Shown here: piece by piece, positions 47,613 to 59,129 of the stretch
Position numbering within the stretch: position 1 is the stretch's first letter
Layout: every line of letters begins with the position of its first letter
Source of the DNA: Methyloversatilis thermotolerans
GTDB taxonomy: Bacteria > Pseudomonadota > Gammaproteobacteria > Burkholderiales > Rhodocyclaceae
Direction: 5' to 3'
DNA: 64,000 bases
NCBI RefSeq assembly: GCF_000372885.1
Contig: NZ_KB889967.1
Span: 3,795,430-3,859,429 of the forward strand
Notes under the pieces: generated by a model
Databases searched by the model: none
What the model was told of the DNA's origin: nothing
What the model saw: the letters and a program-made list of their open reading frames with translations, nothing else
Translations under genes and position numbers: made by a program

Positions 47613-48227
47613 TCAGCCCGCGGTCGTCTTCTTCGAGCCGATACGGCTTTCCGTGCCATTCATCAAGCGGCGGATATTGTCGGCATGCCGCCAGATGAGC
47701 AGCCCGGCCATCGCCGCAAGCGCGCCGCATACCGCCGCCGATCCGGTGAGAAGCAGCCCGCTGATCGGCGCGCTGCTTGCTGCGACCAGCGCAGCAAGCG
47801 ACGAATAGCGTGTCAGCAGGGCCACCGCGATCCACAGGCCCAGTGCGATCACGCCCGCCATGGGGACAGCGGCGAGCATGACGCCGGCGGCGGTCGCGAC
47901 ACCCTTGCCGCCGCGGAATCCCAGCGTGGCGGGAAATACATGACCGACGAAGGCGGCGACGCCCGCGATCAGCGCTGCGGTGCTGCCCATGCCGAGCGCC
48001 TTCACCAGCCATACGGCGACGCAGCCCTTCAGGGCGTCGCCGATCAGCGTCAGCAACGCTGCTTTCCGGCTGCCCGAACGCAGCACGTTGGTCGCTCCCG
48101 GGTTGCCGGAACCGTAGGTGCGGGGATCGGCCAGACCGAACAGACGACTGCTGAGCACGGCAAACGGGATGCAGCCGAGCGCGTATCCAAGAACGATGGC
48201 GAGGGCGATGCTGGAAGCTGGATTCAC
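47613..48227 (-). CDS. plsY: Glycerol-3-phosphate acyltransferase PlsY
   Basis: Transfers acyl from acyl-phosphate to glycerol-3-phosphate in the inner membrane. The 204-residue protein has about five helices and the family motifs GSGNPGATNVLR, GFRGGKGVATAAGV and a C-terminal RHADNIRRLMNGTE. The start is inferred as GTG at 48227, giving a normal length with the first helix intact; no clear Shine-Dalgarno is visible, so the exact start is uncertain. The frame extending to 48551 is antisense to folB. Confidence 0.92.
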   Translation of the reverse strand: MNPASSIALAIVLGYALGCIPFAVLSSRLFGLADPRTYGSGNPGATNVLRSGSRKAALLTLIGDALKGCVAVWLVKALGMGSTAALIAGVAAFVGHVFPATLGFRGGKGVATAAGVMLAAVPMAGVIALGLWIAVALLTRYSSLAALVAASSAPISGLLLTGSAAVCGALAAMAGLLIWRHADNIRRLMNGTESRIGSKKTTAG

Positions 48228-48290
48228 GATGAAGGACTGTACGGACGTAGAATCCGGCAATTCTAGTTCGTCACACGCAGCAGGGCAGAT

Positions 48291-48644
48291 ATGGACTGTA
48301 TTTTCATCGAAGGCATGAAGGTGACCGCGTCGGTCGGCATCTACGCGCGCGAGCGCGCGCACACGCAGCAGCTCGAAATCAGCATGACCTTCGGTGTGCC
48401 CGACGCGGCGGCCCAGAACGACGACATCAACGACACGATAGATTACGCCGAGGTGGTGAATCGCATTCGCGCCGAGCTCGCGCAGCGCCACTTCAATCTG
48501 CTGGAAACGCTGGGCGAGTTCGTGATCAACATGATGCTGGATGATTTTCACGCATCATGGGTCAAGATATCGATTGCCAAGACCGGCATCATGAAGGACG
48601 TGCGGCAGGTCGGCGTCACGATAGAGCGCGGGCGTCGCCCATGA
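48291..48644 (+). CDS. folB: Dihydroneopterin aldolase
   Basis: Folate-pathway enzyme of 117 residues. It begins MDCIFIEGMKVTASVGIY, with the FolB patterns DTIDYAEVV and FNLLETLGEFV, and ends with the strand VGVTIER. It is divergent from plsY, an order common in proteobacteria. The 3' end overlaps ogt (opposite strand) by 29 nt. Confidence 0.95.
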   Translation: MDCIFIEGMKVTASVGIYARERAHTQQLEISMTFGVPDAAAQNDDINDTIDYAEVVNRIRAELAQRHFNLLETLGEFVINMMLDDFHASWVKISIAKTGIMKDVRQVGVTIERGRRP

Positions 48645-49125
48645 AGCCTTTGGCGCGTGCTTCATGCGCCAGCAGCCAGCGTTTGATGTCGATCAGGAAT
48701 CCGTCGCGCGCGTGAGCGAAGCCGCCGAGCCGTCCGCCGGCGGCGATGACGCGGTGACAGGGAATCAGCACCGGCAGCGGGTTCGCTCCGCATGCTGCGC
48801 CGACAGCGCGCGCCGATGAACCGACGCGGCGGGCGATTTCGCCGTAGCTCGTCGTTTCGCCGCACGGAATGTCGCGCATCGCCTGCCACACGGCGAGCTG
48901 ATGGGGGCTGCCCGCGAGCGCCAGCGGCAGTTCGAAGCCGCATGTCGCGTCGGCCAGATACGCTTGCAGTTGATCGAAAGCCCTCTGCGCAACCGGGTGC
49001 TCGCCGCGGCGGGCGGCGCCTGCGGGCAGGAAATCGATGCGGCCGAGCATGTTGCCGGCGATCACCAGGCCGAGGGCGAAGCCTGGCGCAGCCACCACGG
49101 CCGCGCAGTCGTCTTCGGCCCGCAT
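48616..49125 (-). CDS. ogt: Methylated-DNA--protein-cysteine methyltransferase
   Basis: Repairs O6-methylguanine by suicide transfer. The 169-residue protein has the active-site block VLIPCHRVIAAGG (acceptor Cys in PCHRV), the helix-turn-helix AVWQAMRDIPCGETTSYGEIARRVG and the asparagine hinge GANPLP. The start at 49125 follows the chalcone-isomerase-like gene by 2 nt, so the two are co-transcribed. The long frame to 49725 is a shadow of that gene. Confidence 0.93.
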   Translation of the reverse strand: MRAEDDCAAVVAAPGFALGLVIAGNMLGRIDFLPAGAARRGEHPVAQRAFDQLQAYLADATCGFELPLALAGSPHQLAVWQAMRDIPCGETTSYGEIARRVGSSARAVGAACGANPLPVLIPCHRVIAAGGRLGGFAHARDGFLIDIKRWLLAHEARAKGFMGDARALS

Positions 49126-49127
49126 CG

Positions 49128-49712
49128 TCAGGTGCCGTGGGCGCGGCCGGACAGAAGCCGCTGCTTCAGATCGTCCTGCGTCGGCTTCTGACCTATCCAG
49201 ATCGCCATGAGCCCACGGAAAAAATCCTCTCCGTCCACCGGCTTTGAAACCTCCTTGCCGTCGACCAGCGCCAGCGTGCCGCGTCCGGGCCGCCATTCCA
49301 GTACGATGCGGGCGCCCTTGCGCACCTCTTTCAGTGCCTGCAGATCGGCTACGAAAGCATCGATGCGGGGTCGCATGGACTCGAATTCTGCCGCGGGCAG
49401 GTTCTTCTTCATGCCCTTGACCAGGGGTTCGGTGAACTGATCGGCCGAAAAGTCCATCAGCGGCACGATGTCTATCCGCTTCGGGCCGGCGGCGGTCAGC
49501 GCCGCTGTGTCGCTGTCCGATGGCGTCGACAGGTAGAGGCCTATCGTATAGACCTTGATGATGAACTTGCTGCGCACGCCGGCACCATTGAGCTGCAGAG
49601 TCGCGTCTCCGGCCTTCACCGATGCGTCGAAACGGGTGCCTTCGATCTCGAGCGCATGACTGGAGAGCGGTTGCAGCAGGGACAGGCAGATCAGCAGGGC
49701 GCGCCAGTTCAT
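49128..49712 (-). CDS. Exported chalcone-isomerase-like protein
   Basis: A 194-residue protein with a signal peptide (ALLICLSLLQPLSSHA) and a chalcone isomerase-like domain (IEGTRFDASVKAGDATLQLNG, YTIGLYLSTPS, GEDFFRGLMAIWIG). Bacterial members are periplasmic, with unclear function; there is no flavonoid context here. GGAG lies 7 nt before the ATG at 49712; an ATG at 49718 is possible. Co-directional with ogt. Confidence 0.88.
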   Translation of the reverse strand: MNWRALLICLSLLQPLSSHALEIEGTRFDASVKAGDATLQLNGAGVRSKFIIKVYTIGLYLSTPSDSDTAALTAAGPKRIDIVPLMDFSADQFTEPLVKGMKKNLPAAEFESMRPRIDAFVADLQALKEVRKGARIVLEWRPGRGTLALVDGKEVSKPVDGEDFFRGLMAIWIGQKPTQDDLKQRLLSGRAHGT

Positions 49713-49909
49713 ATTCATGCTCCATGGGTGGCGTGTGGAGGCGACATTATCCTCGCGATGCACCGTGTCCCGTGTTTCCGCATGTATACATCGACCACTT
49801 TAGCTTGAAACGTCTTCATGAATTAATCGCAAGCGATTGTTTTTCTGGGGATATGGTGTAATCATTACGCGTCGCAATCAATCGGTTTGACCGACCTTCA
49901 GGAGGGCGC

Positions 49910-51235
49910 ATGCGCGCGCGCAGAAACATTTCCTTGATGTTCAGCCTTTTTCTGGGCCTGTCTGTCCCCTGTCAAGCCCAGTCGCTGGTACAGGATGCCG
50001 CGGCTCACATCGAAGCAGGGCGTTACGCCGATGCCTACCGCATGTTGTCAGCCGAAGAGTCGGAAAGAGCCGGAGATCCTCAGTTCGATCTCTTGCTAGG
50101 CATCGCGGCGCTCGAAACCGGTCGGCATACGCTCGCGGTATTCGCGCTCGAGCGCGTGCTCGCGGTGCAGCCCGACAACGCGCGCGCGCGCGCCGAGATC
50201 GGCCGCGCCTATATGGCGCTGGGCGAGTCGGAAGGTGCAAAACGTGAATTGCAGGCGGTGCGGGGCCAGGACGTCCCGCCCGAGGTGGTACGCGCCATCG
50301 ATCGTCTGCTCGCCGCCATCGATCGTGCGGCCCTGCAGGGGAGGACCGCATTCAGCGGTTACGTAGAGGCGGCCGTGGGGCGCGATACCAATGTAAACAG
50401 CGCGACTTCGCTGACCTCGGTCACCGTGCCCAGTCTGGGCGCATTCGTGCTCGATACATCCAGCCGCAGTCGCAGCGCCTGGTTCAGTGCGCTGTCCGGC
50501 GGCGTCAACGTGCGCGTGCCTGTCAATCCCGAATGGGCGTTGATCGCCGGCGCGTCCGGTGCCGGCAGATTCAATGGCGGCGAATCGCGTTTCGACACGA
50601 CCGCGCTGGACGGGAATGGCGGCGTTGTCTGGTCGCGGGGGCAGCATCGGGTAACCGCCCTGCTGCAGGCCGGCATGTTCGAGGTTGATCAGGAAAAGTT
50701 GCGCGATTACACAGGCGGTCTGCTGCAGTGGCAATACACTCACGATGCGCGCAACCAGACGACGGTCTATGCGCAGCAGACGCGGCTGCGCTACGAAGGC
50801 AGCAATGATGTGCGTGACGTAAACCGCAACATCTATGGCGTCGGGCATGCAATGCTGCTGCCCGACGGACAGACGCTGCTGTTCGGGAGCGTCTATCTGG
50901 GCGCGGAAACAGGCCGCAACGATCTGTCGTCGGGCATCAATATCGCGGCCAATGATGTGATCGGCTTCCGCTTCGGCGCACAGCACAGCCTGGATGAGCG
51001 CTGGCAGTTGTTCGGTGCGCTGTCGCACGAGGCGCGTGATTATCACGCCACCGACCCGGTGTTCGGCGTCGTCAGGGACGACACGCTGACATCGCTGTCG
51101 CTGGGCGCAAGTTATGAATTCGCGAAGAACTGGCTGGCGACGCCATCGCTGTCGTTCTCGCGCAACGATTCAAGCATCAGTCTGAACGAGTACCGTCGCG
51201 GCATTGCGCAGTTCGCGGTGCGGCGCACATTCTAG
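49910..51235 (+). CDS. TPR/beta-barrel outer-membrane protein, Slam-like
   Basis: A 441-residue exported protein. Signal peptide (LMFSLFLGLSVPCQA), then a tetratricopeptide region (about 30-140; AAHIEAGRYADAYRML, LLGIAALETGRHTLAVFALERVL), then from about 150 an outer-membrane barrel of alternating strands starting GYVEAAVGRDTNVNS and ending in a terminal Phe (FAVRRTF). TPR plus a DUF560-like barrel is the architecture of Slam proteins, which move surface lipoproteins or exoproteins across the outer membrane. An AGGAGG precedes the ATG. The FecR/beta-barrel protein 9 nt downstream is the likely client. Confidence 0.78.
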   Translation: MRARRNISLMFSLFLGLSVPCQAQSLVQDAAAHIEAGRYADAYRMLSAEESERAGDPQFDLLLGIAALETGRHTLAVFALERVLAVQPDNARARAEIGRAYMALGESEGAKRELQAVRGQDVPPEVVRAIDRLLAAIDRAALQGRTAFSGYVEAAVGRDTNVNSATSLTSVTVPSLGAFVLDTSSRSRSAWFSALSGGVNVRVPVNPEWALIAGASGAGRFNGGESRFDTTALDGNGGVVWSRGQHRVTALLQAGMFEVDQEKLRDYTGGLLQWQYTHDARNQTTVYAQQTRLRYEGSNDVRDVNRNIYGVGHAMLLPDGQTLLFGSVYLGAETGRNDLSSGINIAANDVIGFRFGAQHSLDERWQLFGALSHEARDYHATDPVFGVVRDDTLTSLSLGASYEFAKNWLATPSLSFSRNDSSISLNEYRRGIAQFAVRRTF

Positions 51236-51244
51236 GAGCGAGTC

Positions 51245-52645
51245 ATGGCCCAAGCTTTCCGTCCCCTGCCACTCGCGCTGGCGATTGCCGCCGCCTTTCC
51301 GCTGCCTCTGTTTGCGGCACCGGCCGCCCGCGTGGAATTCACCGCCGGCGAGGTGCGTGCCGTGGGGGCTGATGGTACGACGCGGCCGCTGGCCAAGGGT
51401 GCGCCGATCAACAGCGGCGACCTTGTGGATACCGGTTCCGGTCGGGCGCAGATGCGTTTCACGGATGGTGCACTGGTGTCCCTGCAGCCGCAGACCCAGT
51501 TCCGGGTCGATGACTACGCCTTCGCCGGCAAGCCGAGCGAGGACAAGGGTTTCTTCAGCCTGCTCAAGGGTGGGCTGCGCACCATCACCGGCCTGGTCGG
51601 CAAGGGCAATCGCAGCAACTACAAGCTCACGACTTCGGTCGCCACGATAGGCATACGCGGCACCGAGTACTCTGTCGTCTATGGCAACAGCATCAATGTC
51701 ACGACCGGCGATGGCGCGATCGACGTCTGCAACGGAGCGGGCTGTCTGACCGTGAGCGACGGACAGAGCGCCTATGTCGCCGGCCAGAATACGCCACCGG
51801 TCATCACCGAAATCAAGACCGATCTGCCGGCACCTCCGCCGTCGAACAACGTCGGCCTCAACCCTCCGCAGGGTAACGACAGCTATTCGACATCCGAAGA
51901 CCGCAGCGAAGGCGGCGGGCTCGCCGTGCTGGATGGCTACACCGGCGCGGAACTCGTATCCGGTGACGGCTATTACATGTACGGCGTCTACGACGACGGT
52001 TACGGCGGCTATGGCGGTTACGGCGGCATCGTCAGCGTGCAGAACGCGCCCGCGACGATAGAGAACGGCGCACTGGTGCGCATCGGCAACGACGGGGCGT
52101 CGGTCACGGCCGCCACCGTGGTCGAGTCCAGGCAGGATGGTTTCATAGGCTGGGGACGCTGGACTTCGGCCACCTGTTCCGGCGACGTGTCCTGTTCCGG
52201 TTCGCAGGTCACCGACGTGCATTACATCGTGGGTCGGCCGACCGCCGATATCGGCGCCCTCGGCAATGTGGTGGGCACTTACACGCTCAGTGGCAGTACC
52301 ACGCCCACATCGTCGCAGGGTTTCAGCGGCGGCTCGGTCAGTGGCACGCTGGTTGCCGACTTCTCTGTCATGTCGATGAATGTGTCACTGAACGTTGGAG
52401 TGAGCGACACGACCTTCGGCGTATCAGGGACCGGCAGCATTTCGCAGTCCTCGTTCAGCGGCTCGCTGACCTGCAGCAGCAACTGCGGCAGTTCCGCGTC
52501 AGGCTCCTTCGGCGGCATCTTCGCGGGCAGTTCGGCGGAACGCGCCGGCATGGTCTATCGCTTCGACAGCGATACCGCCAAGGGCACGATCAGCGGCGCC
52601 GCGGTGTTTTCGCAGACCAGCCTGACCCCTGCCGTATCGAACTGA
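51245..52645 (+). CDS. Secreted FecR-domain protein with C-terminal barrel-like domain
   Basis: A 466-residue protein. Signal peptide (ALAIAAAFPLPLFA), FecR domain (about 30-130; GAPINSGDLVDTGSGRAQMRF, ATIGIRGTEY), a proline linker, a Gly/Tyr repeat (YGGYGGYGG near 257-265), then a 170-residue C-terminal region of alternating short strands with two cysteine pairs and Gly-rich turns (SVSGTLVADFSVM, SGSFGGIFAGSSAERAGMVY). The last part resembles the TbpB-type eight-stranded barrel found in Slam clients. Not a cytoplasmic anti-sigma regulator: there is no membrane helix after the signal. Confidence 0.78.
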   Translation: MAQAFRPLPLALAIAAAFPLPLFAAPAARVEFTAGEVRAVGADGTTRPLAKGAPINSGDLVDTGSGRAQMRFTDGALVSLQPQTQFRVDDYAFAGKPSEDKGFFSLLKGGLRTITGLVGKGNRSNYKLTTSVATIGIRGTEYSVVYGNSINVTTGDGAIDVCNGAGCLTVSDGQSAYVAGQNTPPVITEIKTDLPAPPPSNNVGLNPPQGNDSYSTSEDRSEGGGLAVLDGYTGAELVSGDGYYMYGVYDDGYGGYGGYGGIVSVQNAPATIENGALVRIGNDGASVTAATVVESRQDGFIGWGRWTSATCSGDVSCSGSQVTDVHYIVGRPTADIGALGNVVGTYTLSGSTTPTSSQGFSGGSVSGTLVADFSVMSMNVSLNVGVSDTTFGVSGTGSISQSSFSGSLTCSSNCGSSASGSFGGIFAGSSAERAGMVYRFDSDTAKGTISGAAVFSQTSLTPAVSN

Positions 52646-52674
52646 GCGGCGCGTGCCGCCGACGGGCGGACGGT

Positions 52675-53316
52675 CTACAACGATGCGGCGAAGCTGCGGA
52701 TGCCGTCGAGCAGCATCTGTATCGCGACCGCGCACAGCAGCAGACCGGTCAGACGCTCCACGGCGGCGGTGCCGCGCTCGCCTAGCCGGCGCAGCAGCGG
52801 GCCCGCCGCCATCAGCACAGCGGTCGTGACCAGCATGGCTGCGCTCATCGCGCCGGCCCAGGTCCAGAAGCGCTCCGGTTCGCGCGAAACCAGCAGCATC
52901 ACCATGGCCACCGCCGAGGGCCCGGCGATCAGTGGAATGGCCAGCGGCACGATGAAGGGTTCCCCGCCGGACCACTCGCCGAATACGCCGGCCGGCTGAG
53001 GAAAGATCATGCGCAGCGAAATCAGGAACAGCAGTACGCCGCCCGCGATGCCCAGCGATGTCTGTGACAGTTGAAGCACGCGCATCACCTCGTCGCCCAC
53101 CCACATGAAGGACAGCAGCGCCAGCCACGCCACGAGGCATTCGCGCGCGATGACCCGCGGGCGCCGCTCCCCGGGTACGTCCTTGAGCAGCACGGTCATG
53201 ACCGGCGCGTTGCCGAAGGGGTCGAACAGCAGGAGCAGCAGCAGGCTGGCGGACAGGAAGCTGTCGGACACTTTCTTGGGGGCCAGGGGTAGGAGGCCGA
53301 CGGGACGGCGTGCCAT
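52675..53316 (-). CDS. MarC-family integral membrane protein
   Basis: A 213-residue protein with six hydrophobic segments and the MarC signatures LFDPFGNAPVMTVLL and PLAIPLIAGPSAVAMVMLL. Function unknown; once wrongly linked to multiple antibiotic resistance. The ATG at 53316 is used, but a GTG at 53271 (just before SDSFLSASLL) would give a more usual N-terminus. It converges with the FecR gene and follows proA by 13 nt. Confidence 0.9.
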   Translation of the reverse strand: MARRPVGLLPLAPKKVSDSFLSASLLLLLLFDPFGNAPVMTVLLKDVPGERRPRVIARECLVAWLALLSFMWVGDEVMRVLQLSQTSLGIAGGVLLFLISLRMIFPQPAGVFGEWSGGEPFIVPLAIPLIAGPSAVAMVMLLVSREPERFWTWAGAMSAAMLVTTAVLMAAGPLLRRLGERGTAAVERLTGLLLCAVAIQMLLDGIRSFAASL

Positions 53317-53329
53317 CCCGTCGCCGGGT

Positions 53330-54586
53330 TCAGTTGCGCACCTGACCGTCGCCCAGCACCACCCATTTCTGGCTGGTCAGACCTTCAAGGCCAACCGGTC
53401 CGCGTGCGTGAATCTTGTCCGTGGAGATGCCGATCTCCGCCCCCAGTCCGTATTCGAAGCCGTCGGCGAAGCGGGTTGACGCATTGATCATGACCGAGGC
53501 CGAATCGACTTCGCGGATGAAGCGCATCGCCCGCGTATGGTTCTCGGTCACGATGGCGTCGGTGTGCTGCGAACTCCAGGTGTTGATGTGGTCGATCGCC
53601 GCATCCAGTGAATCGACGATGCGCACCGCCAGGATGGGCGCGAGGTATTCGGTCGCCCAGTCCTCGTCGGTCGCCGGCTTCATGGCCGGCACCAGCGCGC
53701 GTGCGCGTTCGCAACCGCGCAGTTCCACCCCCTTGCCGAGGTAGATGTCGGCCAGCCGGCCCAGCACGCGCGGTGCGGCGGCAATGTGCACCAGCAGGGT
53801 TTCCATCGTGTTGCAGGTGCCATAGCGATGAGTCTTGGCGTTGTCGGCAATGCGCACCGCCTTGTCGTCGTCGGCGGATTCGTCGATATAGACATGGCAG
53901 TTGCCGTCGAGGTGCTTGATCACCGGCACTTTCGCTTCACGCGAAATACGCTCGATCAGGCCCTTGCCGCCGCGTGGCACGATCACGTCCACAAACTGGG
54001 GCATGGTGATCAGGGCGCCCACTGCGGCGCGGTCGGTGCTCTCGACCACCTGCACGGCGGTTTCCGGCAGGCCGGCCGCGATCAGGCCCTCCCGCACGCA
54101 GGCGGCGACCGCCTGGTTGCAGCGTGCGGCTTCCGAGCCGCCGCGCAGGATGGCGGCATTTCCGCTCTTCAGGCACAGCGCGGCGGCGTCCGCGGTCACG
54201 TTGGGACGCGCCTCGTAGATGATGCCGATCACACCCAGAGGTACCCGCATCTTGCCCACGGTGATGCCGGTGGGGCGACGCTTGAAATCGGTCATTTCGC
54301 CAACCGGATCAGGCAGGGCGGCGACCTGTTCCAGCCCGACGGCCATGTTCTCCACACCCTTTGCGCTCAGCGTCAGACGGTCGATCATGGCGGGGTCCAG
54401 ACCGCCGGCACGCGCTGCGTCCACGTCCGCCGCGTTGGCGGCCAGCAACTGCGGCGCGCGTTCCCGCAGCAATGCGGCGATGCGCATCAGCGCATCGTTC
54501 TTGGCGGCGGTGGAGGCCTGTGCCATCAGGCGCGAGGCGGCACGGGCCTGTCGGCCCAGCGTGTTCATGTAGTCCTGGATGTCCAT
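53330..54586 (-). CDS. proA: Gamma-glutamyl phosphate reductase
   Basis: Second step of proline synthesis. The 418-residue aldehyde-dehydrogenase-fold enzyme has catalytic Cys258 in [11 protein letters not shown], and [19 protein letters not shown] and [11 protein letters not shown] of the NADPH-binding part. The start is ATG at 54586 (MDIQDYMN). It follows holA after a 267-bp gap that contains only a 7-bp hairpin (54708-54731) and no gene I can support. Confidence 0.97.
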   Translation of the reverse strand: MDIQDYMNTLGRQARAASRLMAQASTAAKNDALMRIAALLRERAPQLLAANAADVDAARAGGLDPAMIDRLTLSAKGVENMAVGLEQVAALPDPVGEMTDFKRRPTGITVGKMRVPLGVIGIIYEARPNVTADAAALCLKSGNAAILRGGSEAARCNQAVAACVREGLIAAGLPETAVQVVESTDRAAVGALITMPQFVDVIVPRGGKGLIERISREAKVPVIKHLDGNCHVYIDESADDDKAVRIADNAKTHRYGTCNTMETLLVHIAAAPRVLGRLADIYLGKGVELRGCERARALVPAMKPATDEDWATEYLAPILAVRIVDSLDAAIDHINTWSSQHTDAIVTENHTRAMRFIREVDSASVMINASTRFADGFEYGLGAEIGISTDKIHARGPVGLEGLTSQKWVVLGDGQVRN

Positions 54587-54853
54587 CTCGATTCCCGAAA
54601 ACCGGCAGGCCGCGCACGATGCGGGATCCTGCAGCCAAACACGGATGAAAGCAGAAAGCGCGGCGTCTTGCCAGTCGTCACGGGGTCGCTACATGGGTGT
54701 ACAGGGTGGCACCCCCGGGGAAGCGGGTGCCTGACGGGGCCGCGCCACATTGCCGTGACTTGAAGCGAGGGGACGGCCGCGTCGCCAGGTCGTCCCTGCC
54801 GCCCGGGGCGCGCAAAACCCGGCACAACATCGACAACCCTCGTGAGTACGTCC

Positions 54854-55858
54854 TCAGCGCGCGCACACCCTCAGTGCGATCTGCAGGAATTCGTCCCATA
54901 CGTCGCCACGCGCCACGCCCTTGATCATGCGGTCCAGCCGCGCGGCCTGCATCAGCGCGGTGCGGGTGGCTGCCGACGAAAGCCTGTTCAGTGCCTTGCG
55001 GTAAGGCGACTGGCGGGCGCCGAAGATGCGCGCCGCGGCCAGTGCGTCGTCGGCGCTGCGGCCGGCATCCATCTCGGCGCGGGCGCTTGCGAGCACGCGC
55101 AGTTCCGACACGACGATCCACAGTACCAGCGGTGGCGCCACACCTTCCGCGCGCAGGCCGTCGATCAGGCGGCTGGCGCGCGCGGCATCGCCCGCCAGCA
55201 GCGCCTGGCGCAGGTCGTCAACATCGTAGCGAGCCACGTCCATCACCGCGTTGCGCACCTGTTCCAGCGTCAGTTCGCCCGGCGGGTGCAGCAGTGCGAG
55301 CTTCATGACTTCCTGGTTGGCCGCGAGCAGATTGCCTTCCACATGGTTCGCCATGAATTCGAGCGCCTCCGGGGTCGCCGACTGCTGCTGCCGTGCCAGG
55401 CGTCCGGCCAGCCAGGCCGGCAGACGATCCAGCGGTGGCGCATTCAGTTCGACCTCGATGCCGTGTTCGGCCAGCGCAGCAAACCAGGCGCTTTTCTTCG
55501 CCTTCCAGTCCATCAGCGGCAGGGTGACCAGGGTGACCGTGCCGGCGGGCGGTTGCGCCGCGTAGCGGCTCAACACATCGCCGCCTTCACGCCCCGGCTT
55601 GCCGGTCGGAATGCGCAGGTCGATCAGCTTGTCGCCGCCGAACAGCGACATGTTGCCCGCCGCCTCGAGCAGCGCCGACCACTTGAAGTACTGCGTCACC
55701 ACCAGCACTTCGCGCTCGCCGTAGCCGCGCGCGCGTGCCGCGGCGCGTATCGCGTCCGCCGCCTCGATCACCAGCAGGGGTTCGTCGCCATGCAGCACGT
55801 ACAAGGGCGCCAGTGACCCTTTCAGATGGGCGTCCAGTTGTTCGGGCCGCAGCGCCAT
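54854..55858 (-). CDS. holA: DNA polymerase III subunit delta
   Basis: Clamp-loader subunit that opens the beta ring. The 334-residue protein starts MALRPEQLDAHLKGSLAPLY and shows VLHGDEPLLVIEAADAIR, the sequence LIDLRIPTGKPGREG, and the helical C-terminal collar domain (SPYRKALNRLSSAATR). It follows lptE by 3 nt, matching the conserved leuS-lptE-holA order. Confidence 0.95.
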   Translation of the reverse strand: MALRPEQLDAHLKGSLAPLYVLHGDEPLLVIEAADAIRAAARARGYGEREVLVVTQYFKWSALLEAAGNMSLFGGDKLIDLRIPTGKPGREGGDVLSRYAAQPPAGTVTLVTLPLMDWKAKKSAWFAALAEHGIEVELNAPPLDRLPAWLAGRLARQQQSATPEALEFMANHVEGNLLAANQEVMKLALLHPPGELTLEQVRNAVMDVARYDVDDLRQALLAGDAARASRLIDGLRAEGVAPPLVLWIVVSELRVLASARAEMDAGRSADDALAAARIFGARQSPYRKALNRLSSAATRTALMQAARLDRMIKGVARGDVWDEFLQIALRVCAR

Positions 55859-55861
55859 CGT

Positions 55862-56377
55862 TCAGGCCGGATTGCGCTTGATGGCCTGCAGGCGGCGCAG
55901 CAGTTGCTGGATCACGTCCGACTGCATTTCGGCGATCAGGAGCTGCTCTTCCTGTTGCTTGGCCAGGATGTCGACATCGCTGTATGTCAGGTCCCGCCTG
56001 ACCTCGATGGTCGATGGCGGCGCGATATCCACATTGGTCGGCGTACGGACCTTGAAGGTGAAACGCTGCTTGAGCTGGTACTCGCGTACCCGACCGGCGG
56101 AGTTCAGGCTCAGGATGATTTTCTCGAAAACGTTGCCGGTGATGTCCAGAACAGCTTCCGCCGCAGTCACTTCATCGGTCACTTTGGTCCGGCTCTGTGC
56201 CTCGATGGCGCGCCGCAACTGGGCGGTCAGTTCCGAGTACCTGTCCGAATTGATATAGAGCGTGGCGAAGGGCAGGTCGCGCACACCTCGCAACTGGAAG
56301 CCGCAGGCGGCCAGCGGCAGCGTGGCGAGTGTCGCCAGCAGCAGACTGCGTCGGGACGGTCGGGCGGGGGCGTTCAC
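55862..56377 (-). CDS. lptE: LPS-assembly lipoprotein LptE
   Basis: Outer-membrane plug of the LptD channel. The 171-residue lipoprotein has a lipobox LPLAACGFQLRG, the diagnostic start of the mature LptE, strands SELTAQLRRAIE and TFKVRTP, and a C-terminal helix (IQQLLRRLQAIKR). The start is GTG at 56377 with AGGAG 6 nt upstream. It sits between leuS and holA, as in most proteobacteria. Confidence 0.94.
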   Translation of the reverse strand: MNAPARPSRRSLLLATLATLPLAACGFQLRGVRDLPFATLYINSDRYSELTAQLRRAIEAQSRTKVTDEVTAAEAVLDITGNVFEKIILSLNSAGRVREYQLKQRFTFKVRTPTNVDIAPPSTIEVRRDLTYSDVDILAKQQEEQLLIAEMQSDVIQQLLRRLQAIKRNPA

Positions 56378-56391
56378 GGCAATCTCCTGCT

Positions 56392-59049
<2,658 letters not shown>

Positions 59050-59129
59050 CTAACCCACCATTATAGGGGTGTTGTCCTGCCGGACGCCGACCACGGCGGA
59101 CGCCCGCCATCGAGCGGGTGGCCGGTCGG

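Noticed and set aside
49825-49838. Operator palindrome AATCGCAAGCGATT upstream of the Slam-like gene
   Set aside because: A clean 12-of-14 palindrome, but it matches no known operator I can name and is short enough to occur by chance.
52646-52674. Terminator between the FecR gene and marC
   Set aside because: GCGGC and GCCGC can pair around a 4-nt loop, but the stem is short and lacks a T-run.
54708-54731. Terminator between holA and proA
   Set aside because: GGCACCC/GGGTGCC forms a 7-bp hairpin but there is no T-run on either side; too weak to call.
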